Assembly (NCBI GenBank): GCA_900321775.1
Contig: ONXE01000053.1
Coordinates: 1-16,917, forward strand
DNA from: an uncultured Bacteroidales bacterium
Lineage (GTDB): Bacteria > Bacteroidota > Bacteroidia > Bacteroidales > Paludibacteraceae
DNA length: 16,917 nt
Direction of reading: 5' to 3'
Part shown: piece by piece, positions 13,808 to 16,917 of the stretch
Position numbering within the stretch: the first letter of the stretch is position 1
How the letters are laid out: the number at the start of each line of letters is the position of its first letter
Position numbers and translations under genes: made by a program
Notes under the pieces: generated by a model
The model's database searches: none
What the model was told of the DNA's origin: nothing
What the model saw: only the letters and a program-made list of their open reading frames with translations

Positions 13808-15052
13808 ATGTTGAGTTTGATAAAGATACTCATCTTTTGGCTTCATGTCACCCCGCCTTCGGGTTTGGGTGGCCCCAATGCCTATTTCTACGGATGGGAG
13901 GTACTCACGTACGTCCGCTATCTGGTCGATGCGTATCTGCGTCAATACTCGTGGCAGGTGCAGACTTCGTTGATCATTATCACCCTGAGTATGGCTATGG
14001 TGCTGATTTTGGGTATGGTTTTCACAAAGAACATGATGACACGCAATTCTCGGGACAGGTTGTTCGAACTTTGTCGCGCGCGCTTTGAAGAACCATTCCG
14101 AATGGTGCTGAGTGCCCAAGAGAAATGGCCTCACGAAGAAATCGAATATGTATGCAAAGTGGACACGTCGGCGCTGCAGACGTTTGACCCCGCCACGTTT
14201 GCACGACTGATAGTCAAGTTACGTCTTGAGCAAAGCAGCCGCGTTTTCATGCCCAATATGCAACGCTTGTGTAACATTACAGGCGTACAGGTGTACTTGG
14301 AGTACAACATGGTGAAAGGCCACCACGTAGAGGAAACGTTGCAGATTCTGATGACTCTGCCTATACGCATATCCGAGGGCGCACTCGCCGCGTACACGGG
14401 CTCGAGGCGTAGGCGCACGCGCGAGCTGGCGCGCTCGTATTACGGATTCTGCAGCAAGACCGAGCCGTTCCACTACGTTACACAGGATGCCAACGAGAGT
14501 TTCCAGATGTGGTATCCCACGATGCTACACCGCCTGGTGGGATGGCATCATGCCAAAGGACACCCCGTGCCGCAGTTCCTCACCTTGGCCAGACAATCCG
14601 AAAACAGTGACAAACGCGCCCTCTTTATCTCGGAAATCCCCTACTGGGGCAGCGAAAAAGAGAAACGTGGCGTGCGCGCTTACCTGACAGCAGACGACCC
14701 GAAGTGCCGCTCCGCAGCTATTCAGGCACTCGCCATCATCGGCGACCCGGACTCGGAGGACGAGTTGGTAGCTAACTACGGCTCACAATTCCCGCAGGCC
14801 AAACGAGAGACGCTGTTGGCTGTGGCCAAGATCAATACCGGGCGGCAAACCGAATTCTTCAAACAGGCTTACCTGCAGTCGTCGTCACAGAACACGCGTG
14901 CCGTGGCACTATCGTGTTTGTACAACTACGGCGAAGAAGGACGGCGCGTGTTCCACGAACTGGCTCACGTCGGCCTGGATGACAGCAGGTTCTTCGAACA
15001 GATTGAGTCCTCTGAAGAGAAGGACAGCGGCAAAATAAAGATGGTAGTGTGA
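13808..15052 (+). CDS. membrane-anchored HEAT-repeat protein
   Basis: 414-residue protein. The N-terminal hydrophobic stretch (about 3-13) and a strong transmembrane helix (about 54-72, SLIIITLSMAMVLILGMVF) anchor it in the inner membrane. The remainder is soluble and helical. Residues about 285-390 show HEAT-type repeats: 'GVRAYLTADDPKCRSAAIQALAIIGDPDSEDELVAN', then 'AKRETLLAVAKI', then 'NTRAVALSCLYNYGEEGRRVFHELA'. HEAT repeats are protein-binding scaffolds; no catalytic motif is seen. The glycosyltransferase starts one base after its stop, so it probably assembles with that enzyme, for instance as a co-polymerase or scaffold. The start is fixed by the promoter ending 23 nt before the ATG. 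Confidence 0.78.
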   Translation: MLSLIKILIFWLHVTPPSGLGGPNAYFYGWEVLTYVRYLVDAYLRQYSWQVQTSLIIITLSMAMVLILGMVFTKNMMTRNSRDRLFELCRARFEEPFRMVLSAQEKWPHEEIEYVCKVDTSALQTFDPATFARLIVKLRLEQSSRVFMPNMQRLCNITGVQVYLEYNMVKGHHVEETLQILMTLPIRISEGALAAYTGSRRRRTRELARSYYGFCSKTEPFHYVTQDANESFQMWYPTMLHRLVGWHHAKGHPVPQFLTLARQSENSDKRALFISEIPYWGSEKEKRGVRAYLTADDPKCRSAAIQALAIIGDPDSEDELVANYGSQFPQAKRETLLAVAKINTGRQTEFFKQAYLQSSSQNTRAVALSCLYNYGEEGRRVFHELAHVGLDDSRFFEQIESSEEKDSGKIKMVV

Positions 15053-15053
15053 T

Positions 15054-16472
15054 ATGTGGGAAGACATACTGTACATATACGGATACCTGATTTACTTCTA
15101 CTCGTTGACATTGATTTTGTCATACGTGATGCTGTTGATTCTGTCGTATATCCACAGCAGTAAGTACATGAAGTGGACGAACGACCACATCCTCTACGCC
15201 GTGGAAGGAAGTCCTTTCGCGCCGGGCGTGAGCGTGGTGGCAGGTGCCTACAACGAGGAGAAAACCATCGTTGATAATGTACAGTCGCTGCTGCAGATGG
15301 ATTACCCCAACTTCGAGGTGGTTATCGTCAATGACGGATCCAAAGATAAGACCCTGGAACTGCTGATTGAGAACTTCGATCTGGAGGAAACGCCTTACGA
15401 GTACGTGCAGCGTATTCACTGCAAGCCCTTCAAGCGTTTGTTTCGCTCTTCAAACGAGAAATACAAGCAGTTAACGGTGGTGGACAAAGTGAATGGCGGT
15501 TCGAAAGCGGACGCCATTAACGGTGGCTTGAACGTAGTTAGGACGCCGTACTTCGTCAATACCGATGTGGACTGTATCTTGGCACGCGACGCCATCAAAC
15601 ACTGTATCTTCCCCATTTTGCAGGACGAAACGATTATCGCCGTCAGTGGTACGATGTCCATGAGTAACGGTGCCACCACAGAAAACGGCGTCATCGTCGA
15701 AATAAGTCCCTCCAACCACCCTATCCCGCTGTTTCAGGACCTGGAATACAAACGCAGTTTCCTTGTCGGCAAGATGGGATGGAGCCAGATTAACGCTATG
15801 AACAACGTATCCGGTGGTTACGGTCTGTTCAGCACGGAAGTGGTGCTGTCGGCGGGTGGATACGCCAGCGACTCGTTTGCCGAGGACATGGATATGATCA
15901 CCCGAATGATGGGTTACTGCCTCGAGCAGAAACGGCCCTACCGCGTAGTACAAATCCCGCATACCTGCTGCTGGACCGAAGGTCCGGATAACGTGAAGGT
16001 GTTGAAGCGTCAGCGCATCCGCTGGGGACGTGGACTGATACAGCACATGTGGAAACACCGCTACATGATCTTTAACCCCCGATACAAACGGCTGGGACTC
16101 ATTACTATGCCCTATACGCTGATATTCGAGTTCCTCGCACCTATCATCGAAGCGTTGGGTTTGATTACGATGATCTTCCTGGTGTTCACCTATAGTATCA
16201 ACTGGAAAACGTTCTGGATTCTGTTCGCAGCCATCTATGCGTTCTCGTTCACACTCTCGGCCTTCGTGATTTTCTACGATTACATGGCCGGCGGTTCGTA
16301 CAACAAATCCGCCAGTTACCTTAAACTGCTGGTGGCTGCATTGTTCGAGCCTATCATCTATCACCCCATGATTGTGTTTTTCTCGCTTCGAGGCTATTAT
16401 AACTATTTGACGAACAAGACTGCCTCGTGGGGTGTTATGGTTCGTAAAGGAACCAAAAAGAAGACTTCTTGA
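15054..16472 (+). CDS. processive family 2 glycosyltransferase, membrane-bound
   Basis: 472-residue inner-membrane glycosyltransferase of the PgaC/IcaA, cellulose and hyaluronan synthase group. N-terminal membrane segment, about residues 5-32. The GT-A catalytic domain shows 'VSVVAGAYNEE', the nucleotide-binding NDGS (93-96), the DVD metal site (171-173), 'NNVSGGYGLFS' at the acceptor side, the ED pair with the catalytic base (277-278) and QRIRW (320-324), the QxxRW signature of processive enzymes. At least three C-terminal membrane helices follow (about 345-455). Such enzymes polymerise a UDP-sugar into a chain and pass it through the membrane; the sugar cannot be read from sequence. Start at ATG 15054, one base after the HEAT gene stop. 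The next gene overlaps its stop. Confidence 0.88.
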   Translation: MWEDILYIYGYLIYFYSLTLILSYVMLLILSYIHSSKYMKWTNDHILYAVEGSPFAPGVSVVAGAYNEEKTIVDNVQSLLQMDYPNFEVVIVNDGSKDKTLELLIENFDLEETPYEYVQRIHCKPFKRLFRSSNEKYKQLTVVDKVNGGSKADAINGGLNVVRTPYFVNTDVDCILARDAIKHCIFPILQDETIIAVSGTMSMSNGATTENGVIVEISPSNHPIPLFQDLEYKRSFLVGKMGWSQINAMNNVSGGYGLFSTEVVLSAGGYASDSFAEDMDMITRMMGYCLEQKRPYRVVQIPHTCCWTEGPDNVKVLKRQRIRWGRGLIQHMWKHRYMIFNPRYKRLGLITMPYTLIFEFLAPIIEALGLITMIFLVFTYSINWKTFWILFAAIYAFSFTLSAFVIFYDYMAGGSYNKSASYLKLLVAALFEPIIYHPMIVFFSLRGYYNYLTNKTASWGVMVRKGTKKKTS

Positions 16473-16917
16473 TGAAGTGGCGTTGCATATATATTATCGT
16501 GTTAGTGCTGTGCTGCGCGACATTGTCGGCTCAGCACTCCTCGGGTGTGCGCAAGCGTACGCCCAAACAGGTGGAGACCGAGGGCAAGATAGCTCGTCGT
16601 ATGCAGGACCTGAACGAACGCGCACACGATCGTCTGACTGCCGGCATGAGTATGTCGCCCAGACAGTACGAAGACACCATCCGCGCCTTGTTCCGTGCTG
16701 ACCGCTGGCACGATGCCGAGCCGTTTCTGGTGTCGGCTGAACGCGAGTGGGGAGGCAGGTCGAACATCTGCTGCTTGATTGGTCGATACTGGTACCACGA
16801 AGGCAACATCCCCTTGGCCAGACGTTACCTGTTGCTGGCATTGGTGGACGATAATTCTAACACCGAGGCATTGGAAATCCTGGTTCGACTGGAGGAAGTG
16901 GAGGGCAACTACGCCAC
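16472..16917 (+). CDS. secreted TPR-like protein, 3' end beyond the window
   Basis: An open frame starts at ATG 16472, overlapping the glycosyltransferase TGA, and stays open to the last base (148 codons seen). The N-terminus MKWRCIYIIVLVLCCATLSA is a signal peptide with a likely cut after LSA (residue 20). Helical, tetratricopeptide-like sequence follows: 'YEDTIRALFRADRWHDAEPFLVSAEREWG', then 'CCLIGRYWYHEGNIPLARRYLLLALVDDNSNTEALEILVRLEE'. The second stretch matches the TPR spacing of G/A/Y/A residues. A periplasmic TPR protein behind a processive glycosyltransferase fits a role in polymer export or assembly, like the TPR parts of PgaA or BcsC, but only the start is visible. Confidence 0.75.
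   Translation, partial: MKWRCIYIIVLVLCCATLSAQHSSGVRKRTPKQVETEGKIARRMQDLNERAHDRLTAGMSMSPRQYEDTIRALFRADRWHDAEPFLVSAEREWGGRSNICCLIGRYWYHEGNIPLARRYLLLALVDDNSNTEALEILVRLEEVEGNYA

Noticed and set aside
15471..16364. 297-codon open frame on the minus strand
   Set aside because: Antisense to the glycosyltransferase catalytic domain; the translation is His/Arg/Val-rich without recognisable motifs.

Overview
The window looks like Bacteroidota DNA, most probably order Bacteroidales (Prevotellaceae or Bacteroidaceae type). Four promoters carry the phylum's signature (-33 TTTG/TTG, exactly 20 nt, then -7 TAnnTTTG). Shine-Dalgarno sequences are absent. Several products belong to families typical of the phylum (DUF4465 lipoprotein, COG2407 isomerase-like protein, HEAT/GT2/TPR cluster). 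Species cannot be named from sequence alone.

Left part (1-5650), accessory: a DUF2442 gene, then a structured 290-nt gap, then a compact three-gene DNA-modification and restriction module on the plus strand. The module encodes a small methyltransferase-like protein that has the SAM-binding motif but no NPP[YF] motif, a complete Eco57I-like N6-adenine methylase, and a 910-residue fusion of GIY-YIG nuclease, SF2 helicase and UvrD/PcrA-like C-terminal Tudor domain. The two methylase genes overlap, and the helicase starts a few bases after the second. I infer one operon acting as a restriction-modification or phage-defence system. I do not know of a characterised member with this exact layout. 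A 31-codon hydrophobic micro-ORF and a strong terminator close the region.

Boundary (5650-6550): no convincing gene, but many inverted repeats, including a perfect 24-bp one, and a degenerate direct repeat. This looks like the junction between accessory and chromosomal DNA.

Middle (6554-12660): a plus-strand radical SAM/SPASM enzyme converges, with a 10-bp tail overlap, on a minus-strand series. In transcription order the series is a cobalamin riboswitch, a DUF4465 lipoprotein (candidate surface B12-binding protein), recA, a COG2509 FAD oxidoreductase and a COG2407 sugar-isomerase-like protein. recA carries an apparent out-of-frame deletion of about 43 nt that removes a conserved interface segment. 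It is either a real pseudogene or an assembly error.

Right part (12870-16917): a small single-span membrane protein on the minus strand, with its own promoter, terminator and LacI-type operator-like sites. Divergent from it is a plus-strand operon of a membrane-anchored HEAT-repeat protein, a processive GT2 glycosyltransferase and a secreted TPR-like protein that runs off the window. This operon probably makes or exports a polysaccharide.
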